NCBI GenBank assembly: GCA_045616485.1
Contig: JAZLGU010000016.1
Coordinates: forward strand, 1 to 64,000
Direction of reading: 5' to 3'
Origin: RGIG3528 sp045616485
GTDB lineage: Bacteria; Bacillota; Clostridia; Lachnospirales; Lachnospiraceae
Length of the DNA: 64,000 bases
Part shown: piece after piece, positions 15,757 to 23,616 of the stretch
Layout: every line of letters starts with the position of its first letter
Position numbering within the stretch: position 1 is the first letter of the stretch
Notes under the pieces: model-generated
What the model was told of the DNA's origin: nothing
The model's input: the letters and a program-made list of their open reading frames with translations, nothing else
Database searches by the model: none
Position numbers and translations under genes: made by a program

Positions 15757-17178
15757 TTATTCTTCGTACTCACAAGCTTCGATTACTTTCTTGAACTGAC
15801 TCTTAATGAAGGAATCAAGATCGTCCTTGTGATCCTTAGCGTCTGTCATACATGCAGCCAGCATCTGACCTACCTTTGTTCTGGCAGTAGAAGAGCCGTT
15901 GAATGCAGGAGAGGTGTAGTAAGCATCCTTCTGATCAAGACAAACCTTTGCAGAAAGAGCGGAAATGTAATCACCGCCGTCAGCCTTGGAGAGGAATGCC
16001 TTGTAGGCATCATTCTCACCTACAGACTTAAGTACAGGAACATAACCGGATACTGTAGAGAACTCTGCCTGGAAATCAACGTTTGTTGTAAGGAACTTAA
16101 CGAAGAGCCAGGAAGCTACTACTTCCTGAGGATTCTTCTTCTGGAAAATACAGATGGAAGGACCCTGAGAGATAACCTTAGGCTTGTTTGCATCAACCTG
16201 AGGAATTGTAGCAATGCCTACTTCGAATGGATATGTGCCGTCAGCACCCTTGGCAGGACGCTGGTGTGTAGCACCTGCAGAAGAACCGATAGACATATAG
16301 CTTCTGGTACCGGACTCTGCTACGAACAGACCGGAAGTATAGGTGCCGTAAAGCATCTGAGTGGTAACAAGACCCTGTGTATACCAAGTAGCGTATCTCT
16401 TTACGAACTCGATGTTCTTATCATCGTCGAAGATATAGTGCTTGTCACCTGTAGCACTTGTATATGGTGTGCCCAGCTGCTCTGTCATTGTGATGAACCA
16501 GTTGGCCTCAGAGTCATAGCCGAGAGGAATGGAGGTCGGATCGATTTCCTTTATTTTCTTACAAAGAGTCTCCATCTCGTCCCAGGTCTTAGGAACGGAA
16601 AGACCGTTAGCCTCAAAGAAGGTCTTGTTGTAGTAAAGAACCTCTGTAGACTTGGAGAAAGGAAGAGTGTACATATGTCCATCACCGAAAGCAGAGCCTT
16701 CTGCATAATAACCGTCGATGAAGTCATTCTTCTGAGCGTCTGTAAGACCAAGTATTTCCTTAGAACCATCAGCACGCTTTACCTCAATCTTGGAAGCAAT
16801 AAGATTGTCCAACTGTACTGCTGCATTAGCAATGTTGTACTGAGCAACATGGTCAGGGTAGCAGTAAGCGATGTTAGGCTCGTTGCTCTCGGGAATCTCG
16901 ATCGCGATAGTATCTCTTACATCGTCGTAACTGCCAACCGCGCTTGCGTCAACGGTGATGTTGGGATAGAGCTTGTTGAACTCTTTGATATAAACATTGA
17001 GTACATCAGCAAGATTGGATCCCATTGTGTGATAGAACTTGATAGTAACTGCAGACCCGTCATATCCCTCTGCAGGTACATCGAAGGCTGCGGAACGCTT
17101 CTTGGAACCACATCCTCCGAAAAGCATTGATGCAACAAGTACTATTGCAACGACGCTTCTGAAAAGATTTTTTTTCAT
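15757..17178 (-). CDS. ABC transporter extracellular solute-binding protein (family 1, UgpB-like)
   Basis: A 473-residue lipoprotein (Cys23 in FGGCGSKK) with the family 1 binding-protein fold. The start of the mature part, TIKFYHTMGSNLADVLN, resembles the HSMGG region of glycerol-3-phosphate binding protein UgpB. Later blocks (YNKTFFEANGLSVPKTWDEM, LFVKFLT) are standard for the family. It captures an unknown ligand for the two permeases encoded upstream. Given the nuclease encoded next to it, candidates are phosphorylated sugars or nucleosides; this is inference. RBS AAGGAG precedes the ATG, and two hairpins separate it from the permease gene, which could favour higher yield of the binding protein. 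Confidence 0.88.
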   Translation of the reverse strand: MKKNLFRSVVAIVLVASMLFGGCGSKKRSAAFDVPAEGYDGSAVTIKFYHTMGSNLADVLNVYIKEFNKLYPNITVDASAVGSYDDVRDTIAIEIPESNEPNIAYCYPDHVAQYNIANAAVQLDNLIASKIEVKRADGSKEILGLTDAQKNDFIDGYYAEGSAFGDGHMYTLPFSKSTEVLYYNKTFFEANGLSVPKTWDEMETLCKKIKEIDPTSIPLGYDSEANWFITMTEQLGTPYTSATGDKHYIFDDDKNIEFVKRYATWYTQGLVTTQMLYGTYTSGLFVAESGTRSYMSIGSSAGATHQRPAKGADGTYPFEVGIATIPQVDANKPKVISQGPSICIFQKKNPQEVVASWLFVKFLTTNVDFQAEFSTVSGYVPVLKSVGENDAYKAFLSKADGGDYISALSAKVCLDQKDAYYTSPAFNGSSTARTKVGQMLAACMTDAKDHKDDLDSFIKSQFKKVIEACEYEE

Positions 17179-17193
17179 GATAATCTCCTTCTT

Positions 17194-17261
17194 TTGCCGG
17201 TAGATGAAAATTTATAGTAGCCTATAGACCGGCAATATATTTTAAGCATTTCTGCTTAAAA
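17194..17261 (-). promoter_or_regulatory. Two intercistronic stem-loops before the binding-protein gene
   Basis: TTGCCGGT (17194-17201) pairs with ACCGGCAA (17228-17235), and TTTTAAGCA (17240-17248) pairs with TGCTTAAAA (17253-17261). They sit between permease and binding-protein genes and lack T-runs, so they may be mRNA processing or stabilising elements. Confidence 0.55.
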
Positions 17262-17277
17262 ACATGTTAATAAGGCA

Positions 17278-18168
17278 TTAGCCCTTGATACCGCTTCTGC
17301 TTACACCCTTCATGATGTACTTACGTAAGAATACGAATACAAGGAAAAGAGGGAAGGAAACAATGGCAACGGCGGCCATCTGTACAGGGTAATCAACGTC
17401 ACCGGAAGTAGAAGTGAAGGCGTTACGAAGACCGTTGGTAACCAGTCTGTGGTCCTTATCGTTCGCTACCAGTCTGGGCCAGATATAGGAGTTCCAGGAT
17501 CCCATCATCTTAAGGATGGTAATGGAAATCAGAGTGGGCAGAGACAGCGGTATCATGACCTTGCACAAATACTTTATGTCGGAAGTACCATCTACCTTGG
17601 CAGCCAGATACAGCTCGTTAGGAATCTGCATGAAATTCTGTCTGAGAAGATAGATGTAGAACACGCTTACAAGGAAAGGTACGATGAGTACAGTATAAGT
17701 ATTCATCCAACCAAATCTGGAAACGGTAGTGTAATTGGTAATAGTGAAAAGCTCACCGGGAATCATCATGGTAGCCATGAGAGCGCCGAAGAGAGCGTCT
17801 TTTCCCTTGAACTCCAGTCTTGCAAAGGCAAAAGCAGAGAGGATAGTAATAACAAGGGAAAGAATAGTGGAAACAACACCTACAAAAAGAGTGTTAAGGA
17901 AAAGCTTACCCAGGCTGGCAGTAGTGAATGCATCATAGTAGTTGGAGAACTGCATAGCCTGTGGGAAAAATGTTGGTTTGGAACGTCTGTACTCTTCCAG
18001 ATCCTTGAGAGAGGATGCCAGCATCCAGTAGAAGGGGAAAAGTACGATAAGTGCCATAACGATAAGGAAAAGGTAAACAAGAATCTTACCTACGATATAT
18101 CCCACCTTTTGACGGGATGTGGTAACAGACAGATCCTGTTCAGCCATAATTTTAGTATTTTCAGCCAT
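17278..18168 (-). CDS. ABC sugar-type permease, MalG/UgpE-like
   Basis: A 296-residue inner-membrane permease of the CUT1 type with six predicted membrane segments, the first at about residues 32-54. The EAA loop that docks to the ATPase is LAAKVDGTSDIKYLCKVMIP, at about residues 190-210, with the conserved Gly. It pairs with the MalF-type subunit encoded 10 bases upstream. Its start lies after GGAGGTGCG, a good ribosome binding site. The C-terminus ends in RSGIKG, as is usual for this subfamily. Confidence 0.92.
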   Translation of the reverse strand: MAENTKIMAEQDLSVTTSRQKVGYIVGKILVYLFLIVMALIVLFPFYWMLASSLKDLEEYRRSKPTFFPQAMQFSNYYDAFTTASLGKLFLNTLFVGVVSTILSLVITILSAFAFARLEFKGKDALFGALMATMMIPGELFTITNYTTVSRFGWMNTYTVLIVPFLVSVFYIYLLRQNFMQIPNELYLAAKVDGTSDIKYLCKVMIPLSLPTLISITILKMMGSWNSYIWPRLVANDKDHRLVTNGLRNAFTSTSGDVDYPVQMAAVAIVSFPLFLVFVFLRKYIMKGVSRSGIKG

Positions 18169-18178
18169 TTCGCACCTC

Positions 18179-19123
18179 CTAGTAATGAACTCTCTTCTTA
18201 CTTACCTGAAGGTTAATCATGGTAACTATGAAGATGATGACAAAGAGGATAAGGGCTGCTGCACTGGCACGTCCCTGGTTGTTGTGGGATAGAGAATCGT
18301 ATACGTATCCTACCATGGTGTTCAGACGACCGGTCTCGTTTGCAGGTCCCATCTGCTCACCGAAGATACCGACGATACTGGTGTACTCCTTAAAACCGCC
18401 GATGAAGCCTGTGATGATAACATAGGCGAGCATAGGGGAAAGGAGAGGCACGGTGATGCGCCAAAGGATACGACTCTTACCGGTACCATCAATCTTGGCA
18501 GCATCATAATACTGCTTGTTGATGGACTGAAGACCACCCATCAGGATAAGAATCTTGAAAGGCAGCGCATTCCACACGATATAAATAACCATAACTGTCA
18601 TATTAGCCAGGTATGAAGAACCGGCATTAATCCAGTTGATGTAGGGAATACCGAAAAAGCCAAGAATATTGTTTACAATACCTGCAGTAATGATCAGCTC
18701 GTTATCTGTACCCAGGAAACTTCCTACGATATTGAACATAGCAGCAAATACCATACCGATAGCAATGGAGTTTGTTACATAAGGCAGGAAGAAAATTGTC
18801 TGTAATGCTTTCTGCAGAGGCTTAATGGAATTAAGAGCTACTGCGATAAACAGTGCCAAAAGAGTGGAGATCGGCACTGTAAGTACACAGAAGAGTACCG
18901 TATTTTTAAGACACTGTTTGAACTCGCTGAAGGCCATAACTTTTGTAAAGTTCTTGATGCCAAAATGGAAAGAGGCACCGCTTGCAGCCTGCAGAGATTT
19001 ATAGTCTTCGAGGAAAGCCATACGTACGGTGTTGAAAATAGGCCATACCGTAAATATTAACAGCAGCACGATAGCTGGAGCCAGATATAACCAGGCCTTC
19101 CACTGTTGTTTACTATCAACCAT
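18179..19123 (-). CDS. ABC sugar-type permease, MalF/UgpA-like
   Basis: A 314-residue CUT1 permease with six predicted membrane segments and a periplasm-facing loop after the first. The EAA loop reads YDAAKIDGTGKSRILWRITVP. It forms the channel with the 17278 permease and is driven by the ATPase encoded immediately upstream: the ATPase stop codon and this ATG are directly adjacent, so translation is probably coupled. Confidence 0.92.
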   Translation of the reverse strand: MVDSKQQWKAWLYLAPAIVLLLIFTVWPIFNTVRMAFLEDYKSLQAASGASFHFGIKNFTKVMAFSEFKQCLKNTVLFCVLTVPISTLLALFIAVALNSIKPLQKALQTIFFLPYVTNSIAIGMVFAAMFNIVGSFLGTDNELIITAGIVNNILGFFGIPYINWINAGSSYLANMTVMVIYIVWNALPFKILILMGGLQSINKQYYDAAKIDGTGKSRILWRITVPLLSPMLAYVIITGFIGGFKEYTSIVGIFGEQMGPANETGRLNTMVGYVYDSLSHNNQGRASAAALILFVIIFIVTMINLQVSKKRVHY

Positions 19124-20227
19124 TTATTTTACCTCGCATCTGATTCTCTTCTCGGTCTCCTTGTTGAAAAGGAATACCTTGTTGGGCTTAAGTGAGTAGT
19201 GAACCTGCTTTGTACCCTCTGCAGGACGCAGATCCGCATCAATAATGGAACGGATGGTAGGATTAAGTGATGCGGCATTGGTAGAAACAATGCTGGAATC
19301 ACGACCCATAACATCGACATTGAATATATCGCAGGTCAGAGGTCCGTTGTCGCTTAAGATAAAGCCCTCAGGTCTGATACCTACATATACGGGCTGGTCT
19401 TCTACACCTGTAACATCCATAACAGTCTCATTACCGATCTTAAGTTTGCCGGCCTCTACAGCTCCTTCAAAAACGTTGATAGGAGGTGTACCCAGGAATT
19501 TGGCAACAAAGAGATTCTCGGGATCATCATATACATCCTGAGGAGCACCGATTTGCTGAATGACACCCAGCTTCATAACTACGATCATATCAGAAATGGA
19601 CATAGCCTCTTCCTGGTCATGGGTAACGAAGATGGTAGTGATATTGGTCTCACGCTGGATACGACGAATCTCTTCTCTGGTCTGAAGACGCAGACGAGCG
19701 TCCAGATTGGAGAGTGGCTCGTCCAGAAGGAGGATACGTGGCATTTTAACTAATGCACGGGCGATGGCAACACGCTGCTGCTGACCGCCGGAAAGCTCTG
19801 ATGGCTTACGATCTAAGAGCTCATCAATCTGCACAAGCTTAGCTGCATTGACAGTACGCTCCATCATCTCTTCCTTTGTTAATTTGTCTGCACCCTTAAG
19901 ATTCTGTAATGGGAACATAATGTTCTGCTTTACTGTCATGTGAGGGTAAAGAGCATAGTTCTGGAATACCAGACCAACACCTCTGTTTTCAGGTGAAAGA
20001 TCGGTAACATCATTTTCTCCGAAGAAAATTCTACCGGAAGAAACCTTCTGTAAACCACTAATCATGTAAAGAGTGGTACTCTTTCCGCAACCGGAAGGAC
20101 CAAGTAAGCCGATAAGTTTACCGTCCGGGATAGTGAAGTCGAAATTGTTTACTGCAACAACTTCCTCTGATGACTTCTTGTTACGGCTGGGGAAAATCTT
20201 TGTAACGTTTTGTAATACAACCTTCAT
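19124..20227 (-). CDS. ABC transporter ATP-binding protein, MsmK/UgpC/MalK-like
   Basis: A 367-residue cytoplasmic ATPase. Walker A GPSGCGKST is at 43-51, signature LSGGQQQ at 145-151, Walker B ILLLDE at 165-170, followed by the D-loop SNLDARLR and the switch His in THDQEEA. The C-terminal 130 residues form the TOBE/regulatory domain of the MalK group. This is the only importer ATPase in the window, while three sets of binding proteins and permeases are present; in Firmicutes one MsmK-type ATPase often energises several importers, so it is a good candidate to serve the divergent carbohydrate locus as well. An AAGGA-like site precedes the ATG. Confidence 0.93.
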   Translation of the reverse strand: MKVVLQNVTKIFPSRNKKSSEEVVAVNNFDFTIPDGKLIGLLGPSGCGKSTTLYMISGLQKVSSGRIFFGENDVTDLSPENRGVGLVFQNYALYPHMTVKQNIMFPLQNLKGADKLTKEEMMERTVNAAKLVQIDELLDRKPSELSGGQQQRVAIARALVKMPRILLLDEPLSNLDARLRLQTREEIRRIQRETNITTIFVTHDQEEAMSISDMIVVMKLGVIQQIGAPQDVYDDPENLFVAKFLGTPPINVFEGAVEAGKLKIGNETVMDVTGVEDQPVYVGIRPEGFILSDNGPLTCDIFNVDVMGRDSSIVSTNAASLNPTIRSIIDADLRPAEGTKQVHYSLKPNKVFLFNKETEKRIRCEVK

Positions 20228-20268
20228 ATTTTTCCTCTTTCTTATATTAAATTAATATAGGATACTGA

Positions 20269-21030
20269 TTAATACTGTGAGCGGGCAGCCTTTTCGGCGG
20301 CATACTCCTCTTTGTACCGGATGAGATCCTCATGGCTGTCAAAAATCATCTGACTGGGAAGATCTACTACTACTGTAACTGCAAAAACGTCGTGAATGCA
20401 GGAATTGGTACGGGTGGCTATCATAAGGCCGCAGTTAAATGCAAGAATTGCAAATATTACAATAACACCTGTAAAACCGATGGTGTTGAAAAATATCATT
20501 ATAATAAGGAGAACAGGGATCATGGTCTCGATAGTAAATTTGCCCAGGAATGTACGGACTACCAGCTGCAAGGGTGTGAGTCTTACACCGTCTGTGCGAA
20601 TGACACCCAGCGAGAAAACTTTTTTTCCGACGGTCTGACCATTCTTTAAAAACAATGGGACCATGAACTCCAGGACTGCGAAAGCGAATAGGATGGAGAG
20701 AGAGGTATTAACCAGCGTCAGATTAATTACCATATTATATGTGTATAAAACATCCTTATCTTCGGCAAAAGCTTTGTAGGCTTCGTCGTATCTGGCACGA
20801 TCTGTCTCAGAAAGAGCTTCGTACTGCTCTCTTGTATAACTAAAATTTGTATCGTACTTTTCCTGGTAATTCTTTATGTACTTATTATAATCAGCTTCAT
20901 ATCTGTCATAGCGATCGATGGAAGATATAATCCACATAAATCCTGTGACCATAATTACTAATAAAATTGTGTCCAGTAGCCATGCGGATATTCTTTTCCA
21001 CATGCTGGCGCGCTGAAGATCGTAAACCAA
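20269..21030 (-). CDS. RDD family membrane protein
   Basis: A 253-residue membrane protein with the RDD pattern: Arg and Asp in the first helix region (MWKRISAWLLDT), the NGQTVGKKVFSLGVIR block after the second helix, and a last helix ending in IHDVFAVTVVVD. An unusual soluble, charged, Tyr-rich loop of about 60 residues lies between the first two helices. RDD proteins are of uncertain role; some act as ion exchangers. Translation starts at TTG 21030, chosen because AAAGGAGG lies eight bases upstream. It is the first gene of the nuclease/ABC operon, about 100 bases from its promoter. Confidence 0.85.
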   Translation of the reverse strand: MVYDLQRASMWKRISAWLLDTILLVIMVTGFMWIISSIDRYDRYEADYNKYIKNYQEKYDTNFSYTREQYEALSETDRARYDEAYKAFAEDKDVLYTYNMVINLTLVNTSLSILFAFAVLEFMVPLFLKNGQTVGKKVFSLGVIRTDGVRLTPLQLVVRTFLGKFTIETMIPVLLIIMIFFNTIGFTGVIVIFAILAFNCGLMIATRTNSCIHDVFAVTVVVDLPSQMIFDSHEDLIRYKEEYAAEKAARSQY

Positions 21031-21130
21031 GCAGGACCTCCTTTGTGATTTTTATCAGCTGATGGCACTTATTAAGCAGTACTTCTAAAAGCTAAAAGGC
21101 GCACTAATAAGCGTGCTGATGCACCATATC

Positions 21131-21159
21131 AGTGTACCATAAACACGGTTTATTTTCAA
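21131..21159 (-). promoter_or_regulatory. Promoter of the minus-strand nuclease/ABC operon
   Basis: On the minus strand, TTGAAA (21159-21154), 17-base spacer, TACACT (21136-21131). The leader to the TTG start is about 100 bases. Confidence 0.7.
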
Positions 21160-21217
21160 GATAAAAGGAAAAAAACGACTTATAAGCAGCAGAAGTGAAG
21201 GGGGAAAAACGTTTTAA

Positions 21218-21231
21218 AGTAAATGTTTACT
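21218..21231. promoter_or_regulatory. AGTAAA-TG-TTTACT palindrome, possible distal operator
   Basis: A 14-bp palindrome in the divergent intergenic region, with the same AGTAAA/TTTACT half-sites as the two operators at 21390-21432 but a two-base centre. It lies 59 bases upstream of the minus-strand promoter. Confidence 0.45.
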
Positions 21232-21358
21232 AGGGATAACAGGGGGGATGGGATTTTTTTACCGCTCGTATAAAGCATATGAAACATATGGCTGTACAAA
21301 ACGCACAAAAACAAAAAAAAAAATGTTAAGTAAATATATAAAATATCCAAATAAGCAC

Positions 21359-21387
21359 TTGACATATCAGTAAAAATAGGTTATTTT
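21359..21387 (+). promoter_or_regulatory. Promoter of the plus-strand carbohydrate locus
   Basis: TTGACA (21359-21364), 17-base spacer, TATTTT (21382-21387). The predicted transcription start falls inside the first palindromic operator. Confidence 0.7.
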
Positions 21388-21389
21388 TG

Positions 21390-21432
21390 TTTAGTAAACT
21401 TTACTAAAGTTTGTTTACTAAACTTTGGTAAA
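21390..21432 (+). promoter_or_regulatory. Two tandem 19-bp palindromic operators
   Basis: TTTAGTAAA-C-TTTACTAAA (21390-21408) is a perfect palindrome; TTTACTAAA-C-TTTGGTAAA (21414-21432) is the same site with one mismatch, 24 bases further on. They cover the predicted transcription start and early leader, the classical place for a repressor. The LacI/EbgR-like protein encoded at 36592 is the best candidate to bind them. Confidence 0.7.
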
Positions 21433-21479
21433 GAAGTTGCTCATTAATAATTGACTTAATGTCAAAGAAGGAGAATTTT

Positions 21480-23525
21480 ATGAGAAAAATGAGAAAAATC
21501 GTAGCGGCTGTTCTCACAGGTGTTATGGTACTCAGCATGGCTGCATGTGGTAAGACTGATAACAAGCCTACACCTTCAGCTACACCATCCCAGGGCGCTG
21601 AGACTACTCCTGAGACTACAAAGCCTGCAGACGATCCAAAGAAGGAAACAACTCTTGTTTGGGGAACACACTGGGTAAACGGACTTGATCCACATGTTGT
21701 TGACGAGATTACAGGCGAGCCTGTAATGGCAGCTGAGCAGAGAACAGCTCGTCTTGCAGCAGAGAAGGCTGTATTAGAGCAGCTGGGCGTTAAGTTCGAG
21801 TATGTACAGATGGCTACAGAGAAGGATGTTCTTACATCCGAGATGGCTGGCAGACCTATCTGTGATATCGCTACAGTATGGGGTGGATGTGAGTCTACAC
21901 TTCTTAAGCAGAACGTTGTACAGAATCTTGATGCATATGAGCATCTTTTCCGTGAGAATGAAGAGATGGGCTGGATGCTTTATGACAAGCTTTACGGACA
22001 TTACTACATGATGGGCGATGTTTGCCGTTTCATGCAGAGATGGCCACTTGTATACAACATCGATATGATTAAAGAGGCTGGCGTTGAGAATCCTAACGTT
22101 CTTTTCGAAAAGGGCGAGTGGACATGGTCCAAGTTCAAGGAGCTCCTTACACAGCTTAAGGCTGCTTACGCTGACAACGATACAATTGATGTTTACAACA
22201 CAGACTTCAGAATGGCTACACTTTCTGCAGCTTACTCCAACGGCGCATACATTTACGGTGCTGCAGGCGTAGGTGCTGCTGACCAGAAGATGGTTGACGC
22301 AGTTGATTTCATGCAGGGTCTTATCAATGATGGCCTTCTTACATTCCAGATCGCTAGCTGGAACGAGCTTCAGCCTGACTGGTTAAACAACTGTAACAGA
22401 TTTAACGGTTCTACAACAGTATTCACAGACTGTGCAGACTGGGTTCTTGGACAGGGCAATCAGAACGGCGATGCTGTTGGTATCGTTCCTTGGCCTAGAC
22501 CTGACAGACTTGCTATTGATTCCCCTGAGTACAGACAGTGTATGACAGTATCTGACTCTCTCTGCATCCTTAAGGGCGTATCTGAAGAGAAGACAGAGCT
22601 TGCTATCAAGGCTCTTATGCTTTACACAAAGACATACTACTGCACACTTGGTGGTGTTGATACATATGCTCAGTATCAGGATAAGCAGGGTGAGTCTGTA
22701 GCAGCTGACTACAAGCTTGATATTACAAATGCAACAGAGGTTGACAAGGACGGTACTACACTCGGTGACCTTATCCTTTCTGCTTACAACTACATCACAA
22801 AGGCAGTTGCTGTAGGTTCTGACGTATCTGACCTTATGGGTCTTAGAGTTACATGGGATGATGCAGTAGGTACAGCATTCACCCAGAAGACATCTTACAA
22901 GACATACATTGATGAGAACATTGGTAAGTTCAACCAGGTTCTTAAAGAGATGGAAGACATCAACAACAAGGGCGGCTTCAATGATACAGTTAAGCCTGTA
23001 GTTGAGTTCATCAAGGAGCCAATCGTTGTTCCTGTTGGTACAAAGCTTACAGATGCTATCTGGGCTGACTTCATTAAGTGTACAGACGTTGGTGATGGTG
23101 ATATCGCAGTTTCTGAGATGAAGCCTGAGTTCAATGAAGGTTTCACAGAGGATATCTTCAAGACAGCAGGTTACTATAACAGAGCATTCAAGGCTAGATT
23201 CTACGATAAGGCCGGCAACTTCGACCACAAGACAGTTTCTGTATATGTATACAATCCTGATAACAAGGTAGCTCCTACATACACACTTGTAGAGAATCCT
23301 GCAGCTATCAAGAAGGATACAGAAGTTGAGAAGATCGCTTGGGCAGGCGCTTTCATTGCAACAGCAGAAGATGCTGACGGACTTGATGTTTCTGCTAATG
23401 TTAAGGCTGATCTTTCTACAATCGACACCACAACAGCTGGCGAATACAATGTTAAGCTTACTATTGCTGACTTTGCCGGCAATACAACAGAAGTAACAGT
23501 TAAGGTTACTGTTGTAGCTGAGTAA
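21480..23525 (+). CDS. ABC solute-binding lipoprotein with C-terminal Ig-like domains
   Basis: A 681-residue lipoprotein (Cys23 in SMAACGKT) followed by a Pro/Thr-rich linker. Residues 50-500 match the family 1 sugar-binding fold (for example VYNIDMIKEAGVENPNVLFE). The last 180 residues are two beta-sandwich, Ig-like domains with DKAGNF and DFAGNTTEVTVKV motifs, not usual for a free binding protein; they may contact the wall or a partner. The start is ATG 21480, since AAGGAG lies six bases upstream; an ATG seven codons earlier overlaps that site. It is the first gene of the operon and its codon use (GTT, ACA, CTT rich) suggests high expression. A hairpin at 23543 follows. Confidence 0.86.
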   Translation: MRKMRKIVAAVLTGVMVLSMAACGKTDNKPTPSATPSQGAETTPETTKPADDPKKETTLVWGTHWVNGLDPHVVDEITGEPVMAAEQRTARLAAEKAVLEQLGVKFEYVQMATEKDVLTSEMAGRPICDIATVWGGCESTLLKQNVVQNLDAYEHLFRENEEMGWMLYDKLYGHYYMMGDVCRFMQRWPLVYNIDMIKEAGVENPNVLFEKGEWTWSKFKELLTQLKAAYADNDTIDVYNTDFRMATLSAAYSNGAYIYGAAGVGAADQKMVDAVDFMQGLINDGLLTFQIASWNELQPDWLNNCNRFNGSTTVFTDCADWVLGQGNQNGDAVGIVPWPRPDRLAIDSPEYRQCMTVSDSLCILKGVSEEKTELAIKALMLYTKTYYCTLGGVDTYAQYQDKQGESVAADYKLDITNATEVDKDGTTLGDLILSAYNYITKAVAVGSDVSDLMGLRVTWDDAVGTAFTQKTSYKTYIDENIGKFNQVLKEMEDINNKGGFNDTVKPVVEFIKEPIVVPVGTKLTDAIWADFIKCTDVGDGDIAVSEMKPEFNEGFTEDIFKTAGYYNRAFKARFYDKAGNFDHKTVSVYVYNPDNKVAPTYTLVENPAAIKKDTEVEKIAWAGAFIATAEDADGLDVSANVKADLSTIDTTTAGEYNVKLTIADFAGNTTEVTVKVTVVAE

Positions 23526-23542
23526 TTGATATTTGGTTATTC

Positions 23543-23579
23543 TCATCGGCGGGGGCTTGCCCCCACCGATGAAATTTTT
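23543..23579 (+). terminator. Partial terminator after the first binding-protein gene
   Basis: TCATCGG (23543-23549) pairs with CCGATGA (23566-23572), and GGGGG with CCCCC inside around a CTTG loop, then AAATTTTTG. This would let only part of the transcripts continue and so give an excess of the first binding protein. Confidence 0.65.
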
Positions 23580-23616
23580 GAAAAATACTATTTACAGTTA
23601 ATTGAGAGGACTCATC

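Noticed and set aside
12989..17130. Long plus-strand frames opposite the lipoprotein and binding-protein genes (for example 12989-13603 and 15829-17130)
   Set aside because: They result from codon bias of the minus-strand genes; they lack ribosome binding sites and their products are Cys/Leu/Ser-rich without any motif.
22383..23546. Minus-strand frame of 387 codons opposite the first binding protein
   Set aside because: The product is Cys-rich and motif-free, typical of an antisense frame to a highly biased gene.
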